Positions 28,310 to 39,148 of a stretch of DNA of 43,818 bases are shown piece by piece (the stretch's first letter is position 1; every line of letters starts with the position of its first letter). The notes under the pieces were generated by a model. That model had not been told where the DNA came from, searched no databases, and saw only the letters and a list, made by a program, of their open reading frames with translations. Origin of the DNA: Pseudomonas sp. (GTDB lineage Bacteria; Pseudomonadota; Gammaproteobacteria; Pseudomonadales; Pseudomonadaceae); the NCBI GenBank assembly GCA_030603065.1, contig JAUVYN010000021.1, forward strand, positions 1 through 43,818, in the 5' to 3' direction. The position numbers and the translations under genes were made by a program.

Positions 28310-30217
28310 ATGTCGCGTTTACCAGTCATTGTCGGGTTCGGAGGCTATAACGCCGCCGGGCGCAGCTCGTTCCACCATGGCTTTCGCCGTACCGTACTCG
28401 AGTCGCTCTCGGATACCGAGCGCCTTGAGACCCTGGCCGGGCTCGCCGTCCTCATGAAGCTCGTCACCGTGGAAGGCGACAACTACCTCGACGGTGAAGG
28501 CGCCTCCCTGACCCTTGAGCAAATCGAACAGCGCTTCGGCCAGCAGATTCTCGACGGCACTCTGGTTCGGCGCATCGAAAAGCGCTACCTCGACGTCGAC
28601 GCCGCCCACTGGCAGAAGAATCTCACCGTCACCGGCGAAGCCGGCAAGCCGCTGTCCTTCATCACCCTGGCCAAGCAGCTGCCCGAACCGCTGCCGTCGG
28701 ACTGGGCGGTCGAGCCACTCAACCAGACCGAAGTGCTGGTCACCGTCTACGATGGTTGCGACATCAAGGTCGACAGCTACCGGCCGCTACCAGTCAAGTC
28801 AGCCGGTCAGTTGCCTAGCGGCTTCGAACCGGGTGATCTCTACGCCTCGCGCTTCCACCCCCGCGGCCTGCAGATGACCATAGTCGCCGCCACCGATGCC
28901 CTGCGCTCCAGCGGCATCGAGTGGAAGACCATCGTCGATCGCGTCCAGCCCGACGAGATCGCCGTTTTCGCCAGCAGCGCCATGAGCCAGCTCGACGAGA
29001 ACAGCTTCGGCGGCCTCATGCAGTCGCGTCTCAAGGGCGGGCGGGTCAGCGCGAAGCAGCTCGCGCTGGGGCTCAACAGCATGCCCGCCGACTTCATCAA
29101 CGCCTATATCCTTGGCAGCGTCGGCACCACCGGCGCCATCACCGGCGCCTGCGCCAGCTTTCTGTACAACCTCCAAAAGGGCATCGAGATGATCACCAGC
29201 GGGCGCGCCCGCGTCGTGCTGGTGGGCAATGGCGAAGCGCCGATCACCCAGGAATGCATCGAAGGCTATGGCGCCATGGGCGCACTGGCTACCGAGGACG
29301 GTCTGCGGGCGATCGAAGGCCGGGATGACGTGGATTTCCGCCGCGCCAGCCGTCCCTTCAGTCAGAATTGCGGCTTTACCCTCGCCGAATCAGCCCAGTT
29401 CTTCCTGCTGATGGATGACGAACTGGCCATGGAGCTGGGTGCCGATATCCATGGCGCCGTAACCGACGTCTTCATCAACGCCGACGGCTTCAAGAAGTCG
29501 ATTTCCGCCCCCGGCCCCGGCAATTATCTGACCATGGCCAAGTGCGTACACAGCGCCATGCAGATTGTGGGTGAGGAGGCCGTGCGCCGCCGCAGCTTCG
29601 TCCATGCCCACGGCTCCAGCACCCCGGCCAACCGGGTCACCGAATCGGAACTGCTCGATCGGGTCGCCGGCGCCTTCGGCATCGCCGACTGGCCCATCAC
29701 CGCGGCCAAGGCCTTCGTCGGCCATTCCCTGGCCAGTGCCAGCGCCGACCAGCTCGCCTCCGCCCTCGGCGCCTTTCGCTATCAGATAGTACCGGGCATC
29801 AAGACCATTGACGCCGTGGCTGACGACGTTTTCCAGCAGCACCTGCGCATCAGCAACCGCGACCTGCGCCGCGATCAGGAGCCACTGGAAGTCTGCTTCA
29901 TCAACTCCAAGGGATTCGGTGGCAACAATGCCAGCGCCGTAGTGCTTGCCCCGAGCGTGGCCGAGCGCATGCTGTGCAAACGCTACGGGCAGCAGCGCTT
30001 CCAGGACTACCTCGCCCGACGCGAGGAAACCCGCGCCCAGGCCCTGGCCTACGAGCGCCGTGCGTTGAAGGGCCAGCTCGACATCATCTACAACTTCGGC
30101 CAGGACATGATCGACGACCAGCAGCTGGAGATCACCGCGGAAGGCGTCAAGGTACCGGGATTCGCCCAGCCGCTGCTATTCAGGAACGACACTCGCTTCA
30201 GCGACATGCTCGACTGA
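28310..30217 (+). CDS. fabY: Beta-ketoacyl-ACP synthase FabY (initiating condensing enzyme)
   Basis: This 635-residue condensing enzyme has a thiolase fold. The catalytic triad is Cys281 (TGACASFLYNLQKG), His434 (VHAHGSSTPANRV) and His472 (FVGHSLASASADQ), a Cys-His-His arrangement of elongating-type synthases. Long extra segments at the N-terminus (GFGGYNAAGRSSFHHGFRRT) and C-terminus set it apart from FabB/FabF. This architecture matches Pseudomonas aeruginosa FabY (PA5174), which condenses acetyl-CoA with malonyl-ACP to start fatty acid synthesis in place of FabH. AGGAG (28296-28300) can serve either ATG 28310 (9 nt) or GTG 28307 (6 nt); the choice changes one residue. It is monocistronic or heads a short operon with the next small gene. 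Confidence 0.9.
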   Translation: MSRLPVIVGFGGYNAAGRSSFHHGFRRTVLESLSDTERLETLAGLAVLMKLVTVEGDNYLDGEGASLTLEQIEQRFGQQILDGTLVRRIEKRYLDVDAAHWQKNLTVTGEAGKPLSFITLAKQLPEPLPSDWAVEPLNQTEVLVTVYDGCDIKVDSYRPLPVKSAGQLPSGFEPGDLYASRFHPRGLQMTIVAATDALRSSGIEWKTIVDRVQPDEIAVFASSAMSQLDENSFGGLMQSRLKGGRVSAKQLALGLNSMPADFINAYILGSVGTTGAITGACASFLYNLQKGIEMITSGRARVVLVGNGEAPITQECIEGYGAMGALATEDGLRAIEGRDDVDFRRASRPFSQNCGFTLAESAQFFLLMDDELAMELGADIHGAVTDVFINADGFKKSISAPGPGNYLTMAKCVHSAMQIVGEEAVRRRSFVHAHGSSTPANRVTESELLDRVAGAFGIADWPITAAKAFVGHSLASASADQLASALGAFRYQIVPGIKTIDAVADDVFQQHLRISNRDLRRDQEPLEVCFINSKGFGGNNASAVVLAPSVAERMLCKRYGQQRFQDYLARREETRAQALAYERRALKGQLDIIYNFGQDMIDDQQLEITAEGVKVPGFAQPLLFRNDTRFSDMLD

Positions 30218-30293
30218 CAAGGGAATCGCTTTGCACCTTTGGCGGTCGCTGTAGTCAAAGAGGTTCCCACGACTCAGTCAAGGAGCATGCAAC

Positions 30294-30617
30294 ATGTCGC
30301 TAATGAAACAAGCAATGTCCGCCCGAAACGAAGTCGAGAAGGATGCCCGACAGCTGAGTGCCACCGTGCACAACTTCACCCGCAAGGCCGCCCGCGAGTC
30401 CGAACACGGCCTCGCCTCGCTGCAGAAAAAGATCGGTCATCTGGCCCAGGATGCGCATCTGGACCAGCGCCGCAAGCAGCTTACCGATAGCTCAAGGGAA
30501 GCCAGCCGGTTCATAGGCAATCACCGCATGAGCACCGTGCTGCTCGCAGCTGGCGCCATCGCTCTGGTCGCCTATCTGATCAAACGCTCCAGCGACAAGA
30601 AAGCCAGCGAAGAGTAA
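30294..30617 (+). CDS. Small helical membrane-anchored protein (ElaB/DUF883-like, tentative)
   Basis: This 107-residue protein has a long, charged N-terminal helical part (about 1-75, e.g. KIGHLAQDAHLDQRRKQLTD) and one C-terminal membrane helix (about 80-98, STVLLAAGAIALVAYLI) followed by a short basic-acidic tail KRSSDKKASEE. This layout resembles DUF883/ElaB-type inner-membrane proteins linked to stationary-phase and stress responses, but the lack of the usual Gly-rich membrane motif makes the assignment tentative. ATG 30294 has AGGAG 8 nt upstream. It lies 76 nt after fabY and ends in a likely terminator hairpin. Confidence 0.75.
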   Translation: MSLMKQAMSARNEVEKDARQLSATVHNFTRKAARESEHGLASLQKKIGHLAQDAHLDQRRKQLTDSSREASRFIGNHRMSTVLLAAGAIALVAYLIKRSSDKKASEE

Positions 30618-30629
30618 TTCCGACCTGCA

Positions 30630-30656
30630 TGGCCGGTGACCGACGGGTCCCGGCCA
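30630..30656 (+). terminator. Likely terminator hairpin after the small membrane protein
   Basis: TGGCCGG, a bulged T, GACC, loop GACG, GGTC and CCGGCCA make an 11-bp stem, 12 nt after the stop codon. Only scattered Ts follow, so efficiency is uncertain. Confidence 0.5.
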
Positions 30657-30748
30657 GTCCAGGCAGTTCTCTCCTGCGCTTGTCGGGCTTGCCCCACCCC
30701 CCTCGTTCCCCGTAGGCTTTCCGGGCCATTCATTGACCGAGGTCGCCC

Positions 30749-31912
30749 ATGACGCCCTTCAGCTTCGCCACCACCGCCCAGATCCTTTGCGAACCCGGCT
30801 CTTCCGCCCGCCTCGGCGAGCTGTGTGCCGAGCGCAGCACCAGGCGCGTAATCATCGTCACCGACCCGGGCATTACCCGACTCGGCCTGCTCGACGGCGT
30901 GCTGCCAGGCCTGGACAAGGCGGGCATCGCCTACGAAATCTTCGATGCAGTGGAAGCCGACCCACCGGAAGCAGTGGTCATGGCTGCGGTGGAGCAGGCC
31001 CGCACGATGCCGGCAGACCTGGTGATCGGCTTTGGCGGCGGCAGCTCGATGGACGTGGCCAAGCTGGTCGCTTTCCTCGCTCACCCTGAATGCGACAGGG
31101 CTCTCTCCGACATCTACGGAGTCGGTAATGCGCGCGGCCCGCGCCTGCCCCTGTTCCAGGTTCCGACCACCGCCGGAACCGGGTCCGAGGTCACCCAGAT
31201 CGCCATTATCACCACCGGCGAAACCACCAAGATGGGCGTCGTCTCACCCGTTCTGCTACCGGATCTGGCGCTGCTGGATGCCGACCTGACCCTCGGCCTG
31301 CCGCCGTCAGTGACCGCCGCAACCGGTATCGACGCCATGGTGCATGCCATCGAAGCCTACACCAGCAAGGTCAAGAAGAACCCACTGTCCGACATGCTCG
31401 CCAGGGAGGCCCTGCGCTTGCTGTCGAGCAATCTCGATGAAGTGGTGCGCAATGGCCAGAACCGCGAGGCGCGCCAGGCCATGCTGCTTGGCGCACTGCT
31501 CGCCGGACAGGCCTTCGCCAACGCCCCGGTGGCTGCGGTCCACGCACTCGCCTACCCACTCGGCGGGCATTTTCATATTCCCCACGGCCTGTCCAATGCA
31601 CTGGTGCTACCCGCAGTCATCGAGTACAACGCCTCGCACGCCGCACCGCTTTATGCCGAACTGGCGCCCTTCATCGTCGGACGCGAGCTGCAGCCGGGGG
31701 ATGATGCAAGTCTGACCGAACAACTGGTGCGCGCCCTCGCCGACCTCAGCCCCCGCAGTGGGCTGCCGAGCCGCCTGCGTGACGCTGGCGTTCCCGAAGA
31801 CAGCCTGCCGATGCTGGCCCGCGACGCCATGCTGCAGCAGCGCCTGCTGGTGAACAATCCCCGCGAACTGACTGAAGCGGATGCCTTGGCTATCTACCGC
31901 AAGGCGTACTGA
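30749..31912 (+). CDS. Iron-containing alcohol dehydrogenase (group III)
   Basis: This 387-residue NAD(P)-dependent dehydrogenase has a Rossmann-like N-terminal domain (FGGGSSMDVAK near 94-104, the pyrophosphate-binding motif) and a helical metal domain. Predicted iron ligands are in GIDAMVHAIEAY (Asp and His) and in AVHALAYPLGGHFHIPHGLSNA (two His). The PTTAGTGSEVT segment is typical of the family. It probably interconverts an alcohol or hydroxy-acid with its aldehyde, but substrates in this group range widely. GAGG lies upstream of ATG 30749. The thioesterase gene starts 14 nt downstream, so the two are co-transcribed. Confidence 0.9.
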   Translation: MTPFSFATTAQILCEPGSSARLGELCAERSTRRVIIVTDPGITRLGLLDGVLPGLDKAGIAYEIFDAVEADPPEAVVMAAVEQARTMPADLVIGFGGGSSMDVAKLVAFLAHPECDRALSDIYGVGNARGPRLPLFQVPTTAGTGSEVTQIAIITTGETTKMGVVSPVLLPDLALLDADLTLGLPPSVTAATGIDAMVHAIEAYTSKVKKNPLSDMLAREALRLLSSNLDEVVRNGQNREARQAMLLGALLAGQAFANAPVAAVHALAYPLGGHFHIPHGLSNALVLPAVIEYNASHAAPLYAELAPFIVGRELQPGDDASLTEQLVRALADLSPRSGLPSRLRDAGVPEDSLPMLARDAMLQQRLLVNNPRELTEADALAIYRKAY

Positions 31913-31926
31913 CAGGGGGAACCGGA

Positions 31927-32361
31927 ATGACCGCTAGAGAAAACCCCCGGCGCAGCGATTTCGCCTATCTGCACCCCATAACCACCCGCTGGCATGACAA
32001 CGATGTCTACGGCCATATCAACAACGTGATCTATTACGCCTTCTTCGATAGCGCGGTGAACACCTGGCTGATCGAACAGGGCGGGCTGGACATCCACAAC
32101 GGCGAGCAGGTGGCCTTCGTCGTCAGCTCGGGATGCGATTACCTTGCACCAATAGCCTTTCCCGATGCGATCGAGGTCGGCGTGCGGGTCGCCAGGCTCG
32201 GTAACAGTTCGGTGCACTACGAATTGGCGATTTTCAAGGAAGGCACCGAAGAGCCCTGCGCGACCGGCCGCTTTGTCCATGTGTTTGTCGAGCGCAGCAG
32301 CAATCGATCCTGCGCGATTCCCGAGAGGATCCGGACCGCCCTGAACCGCCTGCTTCCATGA
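31927..32361 (+). CDS. Hotdog-fold acyl-CoA thioesterase (4-hydroxybenzoyl-CoA thioesterase/YbgC-like)
   Basis: This 144-residue single hotdog domain has the conserved motif RWHDNDVYGHINNVIYYAFF, where the Asp and the GHxNN segment form the active site of 4HBT-type thioesterases, followed by the VSSGCDYLAPIAFPDAIEVG strand pair. It should hydrolyse an acyl-CoA or acyl-ACP thioester. It is close behind the iron-type alcohol dehydrogenase (14 nt) in a two-gene unit, and the pair could act on related hydroxyacyl or aldehyde intermediates; that is inference. Confidence 0.88.
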   Translation: MTARENPRRSDFAYLHPITTRWHDNDVYGHINNVIYYAFFDSAVNTWLIEQGGLDIHNGEQVAFVVSSGCDYLAPIAFPDAIEVGVRVARLGNSSVHYELAIFKEGTEEPCATGRFVHVFVERSSNRSCAIPERIRTALNRLLP

Positions 32362-32370
32362 GCTTATAGA

Positions 32371-32388
32371 CGCGCCCTGAAGGGCGCG
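32371..32388 (+). terminator. Hairpin after the thioesterase gene
   Basis: CGCGCCC and GGGCGCG surround a TGAA loop, 9 nt after the thioesterase stop. The short GC-only stem lacks a T-run. It probably ends the dehydrogenase-thioesterase transcript. Confidence 0.5.
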
Positions 32389-32389
32389 A

Positions 32390-32403
32390 TTGACCTGGGT
32401 CAA
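32390..32403. promoter_or_regulatory. FNR/ANR-like palindrome upstream of katG
   Basis: TTGACCTGGGTCAA is a perfect 14-bp palindrome. It matches the FNR/ANR/DNR box TTGAT-N4-ATCAA at 4 of 5 bases in each half. It lies 3 nt before an OxyR-like site and about 200 nt before katG, or just behind the thioesterase terminator. Confidence 0.4.
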
Positions 32404-32406
32404 CAA

Positions 32407-32443
32407 ATAGAAAGGTTCTATCAGGCCATTACCAATTAATTGT
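32407..32443. promoter_or_regulatory. OxyR-like binding site upstream of katG
   Basis: ATAG-N7-CTAT (32407-32421) exactly matches one unit of the OxyR motif. The OxyR site is two such units separated by 7 nt; the second position here (32429-32443) is AT-rich but matches poorly. katG is a classical OxyR target, so peroxide induction is likely. Confidence 0.55.
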
Positions 32444-32570
32444 TGTCGCAAATCGATCTCCCTAGGCATGATGGCATTCCAGAGGCAGCTGAAGCCATGC
32501 AGCCCGGATCCCCTCCGCGTCGCTCACTTGGCAGAACCTGCCTGGAACAAGAGTTCAGGAAGCTGCCTAG

Positions 32571-34784
<2,214 letters not shown>

Positions 34785-34799
34785 TCCGTTAGTGAACGA

Positions 34800-34833
34800 A
34801 ACCGGGCGCTGCTGACGGCGCCCGGTTTTTTTT
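34800..34833 (+). terminator. Intrinsic terminator of katG
   Basis: AACCGGGCGC and GCGCCCGGTT form a perfect 10-bp stem with an 8-nt loop, followed by a run of eight Ts (34826-34833). This is a textbook rho-independent terminator, 15 nt after the katG stop. Confidence 0.95.
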
Positions 34834-34847
34834 CATGCTCTGAACAT

Positions 34848-35390
34848 CTAACCCAGCACCCCCGGCAGCCGTCCGGGCGTGAACAATTCGATCCAGTAAC
34901 CATCCGGGTCGCGAATGAAGGCGATCTCCTTCATCTTGCCATCCTGAGGGCGCTTGACGAAGGACACGCCCAGCGCCTCGAAGCGCGCGCAGGCCGCATC
35001 CAGATCAGGCACGGCAAAGCCGATGTGGCCGAAGCCCCTGGGTTCGTCGTTGCCGTTGTGATACGCGAAATCCGGATCGGATTCGGTTCCCCAGTTGTGG
35101 GTCAGCTCGAGCATGGCTGGGCGACCAAAGGTCTGCACCAGCCGCTCCTTCGGGTCCTCCGACCAGTAACCCAGGTCCTGCTCATCGATCGCAGCCAGAA
35201 AGTACAGGCTGAACTTCATCTCTTCGAAATCCAGGCGCTTGACCAACGTCATGCCCATGATCCGGGTGTAGAAATCCAGCGAAGCCTCCGGCGAGCGGAT
35301 GCGCAGCATGGTCTGGTTGAAGACGAAACCTTCGGTCGCCGGATCGCGATCCTCGCACAGCCCCGGTGCGCTTTCGAAATGGCGGGTCAT
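34848..35390 (-). CDS. gloA: Lactoylglutathione lyase (glyoxalase I)
   Basis: This 180-residue glyoxalase I converts the methylglyoxal-glutathione hemithioacetal to S-lactoylglutathione. It has the two betaalphabetabetabeta modules with metal ligands in NQTMLRIRSP (Gln/His position), LELTHNWGTE (Glu), GFGHIGFAV (His) and GYWIELF (Glu). The length fits the longer eukaryote/Pseudomonas-type enzymes. The start is set at 35390 because GGGAG is 7 nt upstream of that ATG, while the ATG two codons earlier (35396) is almost touching it. It lies downstream of an enoyl-CoA hydratase on the same strand, with an imperfect hairpin between them. Confidence 0.93.
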   Translation of the reverse strand: MTRHFESAPGLCEDRDPATEGFVFNQTMLRIRSPEASLDFYTRIMGMTLVKRLDFEEMKFSLYFLAAIDEQDLGYWSEDPKERLVQTFGRPAMLELTHNWGTESDPDFAYHNGNDEPRGFGHIGFAVPDLDAACARFEALGVSFVKRPQDGKMKEIAFIRDPDGYWIELFTPGRLPGVLG

Positions 35391-35415
35391 GCTCATTCTC
35401 CCGATTGAAAGTGGA

Positions 35416-35443
35416 CGGCCCCTAGCCTAGCACCACGGGGCCG
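35416..35443 (-). terminator. Imperfect hairpin between enoyl-CoA hydratase and gloA
   Basis: CGGCCCC and GGGGCCG form a 7-bp stem, extendable past one mismatch, with a 14-nt loop. It lies after the hydratase stop on the minus strand and before gloA. Without a T-run its role as a terminator is uncertain. Confidence 0.35.
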
Positions 35444-35461
35444 CCCTGTTGAGCGGTCCTC

Positions 35462-36310
35462 CTATCGGAACGGCCGCTCGGTCCACCAGGGATAGAAGTC
35501 AGGACGGTCCTGGCTCGGGCGCAGGGTGAATCTGGCCGGACGCTTCTCCAGAAAGGACTTGACCCCTTCGGCCGCATCCGGTGATTCGCCCATGAAGGCA
35601 ATGGCCCGGGAATCGACGATGTGCGCCTCCATCGGGTGGTCGGCGCCGAGCATCCGCCACATCATCTGGCGGTTGAGCAGCGCCGACATGGCCGAGGTGT
35701 TGTCGGCAATCTCACGGGCCAGCTCGCGGGCTGCGGGAAGCAGGTCGTCCGGCTCGTGCAGGCTGCGGACCAGACCGCCGCGCAGGGCTTCCTCGGCATC
35801 GAACACGCGGCCAGTGTATACCCACTCGGCCGCCTGCTGGACGCCTACCAGACGTGGCAGGAACCAGCTGGAACAGGCCTCCATGGTGATGCCACGACGG
35901 GCGAAGACGAAGCCGAAGCGGGCTTTGGTCGAGGCCAGGCGAATATCCATCGGCAGGGTCATGGTCGCGCCTACGCCGACTGCTGCCCCGTTGAAGGCGC
36001 CGATCACCGGTTTGGTGCACTCGAAGATGCGCAGCGACACGGTCCCGCCGCCATCGCGCAGATCCTGGTTGCTGCGCTTGTGGCGGTTGAAGGTATCACC
36101 ACCACTTTCCAGGTCGGCACCGGCGCAGAAGGCCTTGCCGGCACCGGTCACGATGATCACCCGCACTGCATCGTCGGCATCGGCCGCGTCGAAGGCCTCG
36201 ATAAGCTCGCGGCGCATAGCGGCGTTGAAGGCGTTCATACGGTCGGGACGGTTGAGGGTGAGCGTGAGAATGCCGTCTTCCACGCGATAGTCGAGGGTTT
36301 CGAATTGCAT
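35462..36310 (-). CDS. Enoyl-CoA hydratase/isomerase (crotonase family)
   Basis: This 282-residue crotonase-family enzyme probably hydrates a trans-2-enoyl-CoA. Family signatures include LNRPDRMNAFNAAMRREL, the oxyanion-hole segment FCAGADLESGGD, the second oxyanion strand KPVIGAFNGAAVGVGATMTL and the GFVFARRGITMEACSSWFLP segment, where the Glu corresponds to a catalytic position. Length and the DPPF/PWWTERPFR tail fit enoyl-CoA hydratases of unassigned pathway in pseudomonads. AGGAG lies 7 nt before ATG 36310. No other beta-oxidation genes are adjacent, so its pathway is open. Confidence 0.9.
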   Translation of the reverse strand: MQFETLDYRVEDGILTLTLNRPDRMNAFNAAMRRELIEAFDAADADDAVRVIIVTGAGKAFCAGADLESGGDTFNRHKRSNQDLRDGGGTVSLRIFECTKPVIGAFNGAAVGVGATMTLPMDIRLASTKARFGFVFARRGITMEACSSWFLPRLVGVQQAAEWVYTGRVFDAEEALRGGLVRSLHEPDDLLPAARELAREIADNTSAMSALLNRQMMWRMLGADHPMEAHIVDSRAIAFMGESPDAAEGVKSFLEKRPARFTLRPSQDRPDFYPWWTERPFR

Positions 36311-36430
36311 CTGGGCCGCTCCTGATGATCTGACGGTAGGCGCTTGGTTGTCCCCTCAGTCTAGAGGCCCGGCGCCTGCTGAACCATCAAGCTGCACCTG
36401 CGATATGCCTTCTCATAGACGCCACGGATG

Positions 36431-37303
36431 TCAGCCGACCACTAGCGCCAGTGCCAGTAGCACAGGCACCATCAAGGTCTGCAGCACGTTACTGCGCAGA
36501 GCAATAGCCAGTTGCCCGGGCTTCTGGGCTTGGACCAGCGCGTGCGCACCCAGGGCGAAGGCCGGAAGTGCAAGCGCCCCGGCGAGCGGCAACCAGCGGC
36601 TGATCAGCGCGACCAGCAGAAACAGCAATGCGATCAGCCACTGCACGGCATATACCCGCAGCGTGACGCCCAGACCATACCGCAGCGGAATGTTGTCACG
36701 GCCAACCAGCGCATCCGCCGCACGATCCGGAAGCTGATTCAGTAATAACAGGTTGTTGGTCAGGCAGCCCAGAACGAGTGCGGCAGAAATACCACCACCC
36801 GAGAAGCTTCCGGTTAGCACCAGTTCCGCCCCTAGCAGCATCAACCCGAAGCCCAGACCAGGCGCGAGCAGGCTAAGCCAGCGATTGCGGGTGATCCAGG
36901 GCGTATAAGCGGCTATTAGCAGAACGCCAGGCGCGCCGACCCAGAGCAGCGCCGGCCCTGTCTGCCAGACCAGCACTATCCCGATGGCCAGGCATGCCCC
37001 CAACAGGCTCACTCCAAGGAGAAGGGTCGCAGCCGCCATATCCGGATGCGCAGGCAGATAACCGGACCCACCGCTAAACGGCGTCGGCTCGGTCTGCATG
37101 TCCAGACCACTCCGGAAGTCTGCGTATTCGTTGAGAGCGTTCACCGCGCCATGCGCCGCCAGGGCGCCCGCCAGCACAAGCAAGGCAGCGCCGGCCGGAA
37201 AAGGCTGAGGCAACCGTGCGGCCAGGGCAGCGGCCAACAATACGGTGACGACCGCGAGCAGCAGAAAGGGTGGTCGGAGCGTTTTCAGCAGAGGTGGCAG
37301 CAT
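36431..37303 (-). CDS. UbiA-family prenyltransferase, MenA-like
   Basis: This 290-residue integral membrane protein has about eight or nine hydrophobic helices and the two Asp-rich motifs of the UbiA superfamily: NALNEYADFRSGLD (about 56-69) and NQLPDRAADALVGRDNIP (about 189-206). The second motif is closest to MenA (1,4-dihydroxy-2-naphthoate prenyltransferase) rather than UbiA. Pseudomonads normally use ubiquinone only, and no other menaquinone gene is present in the window, so a MenA function is doubtful and another aromatic acceptor or prenyl donor is possible. The gene follows trmB by 20 nt and appears to be the last gene of the thiS-thiG-trmB unit. Confidence 0.85.
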   Translation of the reverse strand: MLPPLLKTLRPPFLLLAVVTVLLAAALAARLPQPFPAGAALLVLAGALAAHGAVNALNEYADFRSGLDMQTEPTPFSGGSGYLPAHPDMAAATLLLGVSLLGACLAIGIVLVWQTGPALLWVGAPGVLLIAAYTPWITRNRWLSLLAPGLGFGLMLLGAELVLTGSFSGGGISAALVLGCLTNNLLLLNQLPDRAADALVGRDNIPLRYGLGVTLRVYAVQWLIALLFLLVALISRWLPLAGALALPAFALGAHALVQAQKPGQLAIALRSNVLQTLMVPVLLALALVVG

Positions 37304-37323
37304 TGGCGTAGCCTGCGCCTCGT

Positions 37324-38064
37324 TCAGTCGACGCGCTCGAACTTCAGGTCCCAGACGCCGTGCCCGAGCCGCTCACCGCGGCGCTCGAACTTGGTGATCG
37401 GACGCTCTTCCGGACGGGGAACATAGGTGCCATCTGCAGCCTGATTACGATACCCCGGCGCCGTCGACATGATCTCCAGCATATGCTCGGCGTAAGGCTC
37501 CCAGTCGGTGGCCATGTGCAGCACGCCCCCCGGCTTGAGCTTACGGCGTACGCGCTCGGCGAACTCGAGCTGCACGATACGCCGTTTGTTGTGCTTCTTC
37601 TTGTGCCAGGGGTCGGGAAAGAACAGCAGCAGGCGATCCAGCGACGCATCGGGGATGCAACGATCAAGCACCTCGATGGCATCGCAGTCGAACACACGGA
37701 CGTTCTCCAGTCCGGCGTTGAGCACTCCATTGAGCAGCGAGCCAACACCCGGTCGATGCACCTCGACCCCTATAAAATCCTGTTCCGGTGCCGCCTGGGC
37801 CATCTCCAGCAGGGAATGGCCCATCCCGAAGCCGATTTCCAGCGTGCGCGGCGCACTGCGGCCGAACACCTGATCAAGATCCAGCAACCCCTGCTCCAGC
37901 GACAGGCCGAAACGCGGCAGCCCCTGATCGATACCCCGCTTCTGCGCATCGGTCATCCGCCCGGCACGCATCACGAAGCTGCGGATAGCCCGGCGATGGG
38001 GGTTCTCGGCATCGGCGGTGCCGGCGTCAGGCTGCTTTGAATCGTCGGACATCGTTGTGCTCAT
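37324..38064 (-). CDS. trmB: tRNA (guanine-N7-)-methyltransferase
   Basis: This 246-residue SAM-dependent enzyme makes m7G46 in the variable loop of tRNAs. The SAM-binding motif is [15 protein letters not shown], followed by the acidic loop and the diagnostic [17 protein letters not shown] segment, with C-terminal [17 protein letters not shown]. An N-terminal polar tail ([15 protein letters not shown]) precedes [15 protein letters not shown], as in other Pseudomonas TrmB. It starts 2 nt after the thiG stop, so the two genes are co-transcribed. Confidence 0.96.
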   Translation of the reverse strand: MSTTMSDDSKQPDAGTADAENPHRRAIRSFVMRAGRMTDAQKRGIDQGLPRFGLSLEQGLLDLDQVFGRSAPRTLEIGFGMGHSLLEMAQAAPEQDFIGVEVHRPGVGSLLNGVLNAGLENVRVFDCDAIEVLDRCIPDASLDRLLLFFPDPWHKKKHNKRRIVQLEFAERVRRKLKPGGVLHMATDWEPYAEHMLEIMSTAPGYRNQAADGTYVPRPEERPITKFERRGERLGHGVWDLKFERVD

Positions 38065-38066
38065 GA

Positions 38067-38858
38067 TCAGAAAAAGGTGCCGTCCAGCGGCGAAGAGGCC
38101 GAGGCGTACAGCTTGCGCGGCATGCGTCCGGCCAGATGGGCTGCACGCCCGGCGAGCACGGCGTGCTTCATCGCTTCGGCCATGAGAACCGGCTTCTGGG
38201 CGTGTGCGATGGCGGTATTCATCAATACACCGGCGCAGCCCAGTTCCATGGCGATGGCAGCATCGGATGCAGTACCCACACCGGCGTCGACCAGCACCGG
38301 GACGCCAGCTTCTTCGAGGATGATGCGCAGGTTGTAGGGGTTGCAGATGCCCAGACCGGAACCGATCAGACCGGCCAGCGGCATCACCGCTACGCAGCCG
38401 ATCTGCTCGAGCTGGCGGGCAACAATGGGGTCGTCACTGGTGTAGACCATGACATCGAAACCATCGTTGACCAGCGTCTCGGCGGCCTTGAGGGTCTCGA
38501 TCACGTTGGGAAACAGGGTCTTCTGGTCAGCCAGAACCTCGAGCTTGACCAGCTTGTGGCCGTCCAGCAGCTCACGGGCCAGACGGCAGGTTCGCACGGC
38601 GTCTTCCGCGGTGTAGCAGCCAGCGGTGTTGGGCAGAATGGTGAAGCGCTCCGGCGGGATCACGTCCAGCAGGTTCGGCTCACCGGGGTTCTGACCGATG
38701 TTGGTGCGGCGGATGGCCACTGTGACGATCTCGGCGCCCGAGGCTTCGATGGCCTCACGCGTCTCGTCCATGTCCTTGTACTTGCCGGTACCTACCAGCA
38801 GACGGGAACGATAGCGTACACCGGCAATTTCCAGTGCGTCCTGGTTTGCTTCAGTCAT
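38067..38858 (-). CDS. thiG: Thiazole synthase ThiG
   Basis: This 263-residue TIM-barrel enzyme joins 1-deoxyxylulose phosphate, dehydroglycine and ThiS-thiocarboxylate sulfur to make the thiazole phosphate of thiamine. Typical segments are [66 protein letters not shown] (region of the Schiff-base Lys), [15 protein letters not shown] and [24 protein letters not shown] lies 6 nt before ATG 38858. It follows thiS by 20 nt. Confidence 0.97.
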   Translation of the reverse strand: MTEANQDALEIAGVRYRSRLLVGTGKYKDMDETREAIEASGAEIVTVAIRRTNIGQNPGEPNLLDVIPPERFTILPNTAGCYTAEDAVRTCRLARELLDGHKLVKLEVLADQKTLFPNVIETLKAAETLVNDGFDVMVYTSDDPIVARQLEQIGCVAVMPLAGLIGSGLGICNPYNLRIILEEAGVPVLVDAGVGTASDAAIAMELGCAGVLMNTAIAHAQKPVLMAEAMKHAVLAGRAAHLAGRMPRKLYASASSPLDGTFF

Positions 38859-38878
38859 GGTGGTCTCCGAAGTGGGGT

Positions 38879-39079
38879 CTAGCCGCCGCCGATGGCATGA
38901 ACGATCTCGACCCGGTCGCCGTCCTGCAGCCGGGTCTGGGCGAACTGGCTGCGCGGAACGATATCCAGATTCAGCTCGACCGCCAGCCGCTTGCCGGCGA
39001 GCCCGAGCTGCTCGACCAGTTCGGCCACCGAGGGGGAACCTTCAAGGAAATGGTCTTCGCCATTCAGTTGAATCTGCAT
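38879..39079 (-). CDS. thiS: Sulfur-carrier protein ThiS
   Basis: This 66-residue ubiquitin-fold sulfur carrier of thiamine thiazole synthesis begins [14 protein letters not shown] and ends [10 protein letters not shown]; the C-terminal glycines carry the thiocarboxylate that feeds ThiG. thiG follows 20 nt downstream. The adenylating and sulfur-transfer partners (ThiF, ThiI, ThiH or ThiO) are not in the window. Confidence 0.95.
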   Translation of the reverse strand: MQIQLNGEDHFLEGSPSVAELVEQLGLAGKRLAVELNLDIVPRSQFAQTRLQDGDRVEIVHAIGGG

Positions 39080-39148
39080 GGGCTGCTCAGACGGTTGGAA
39101 AGCACCAATGATAGCCTGCTTTGTCCTGCCCTGGCCATGCCGACCCGT

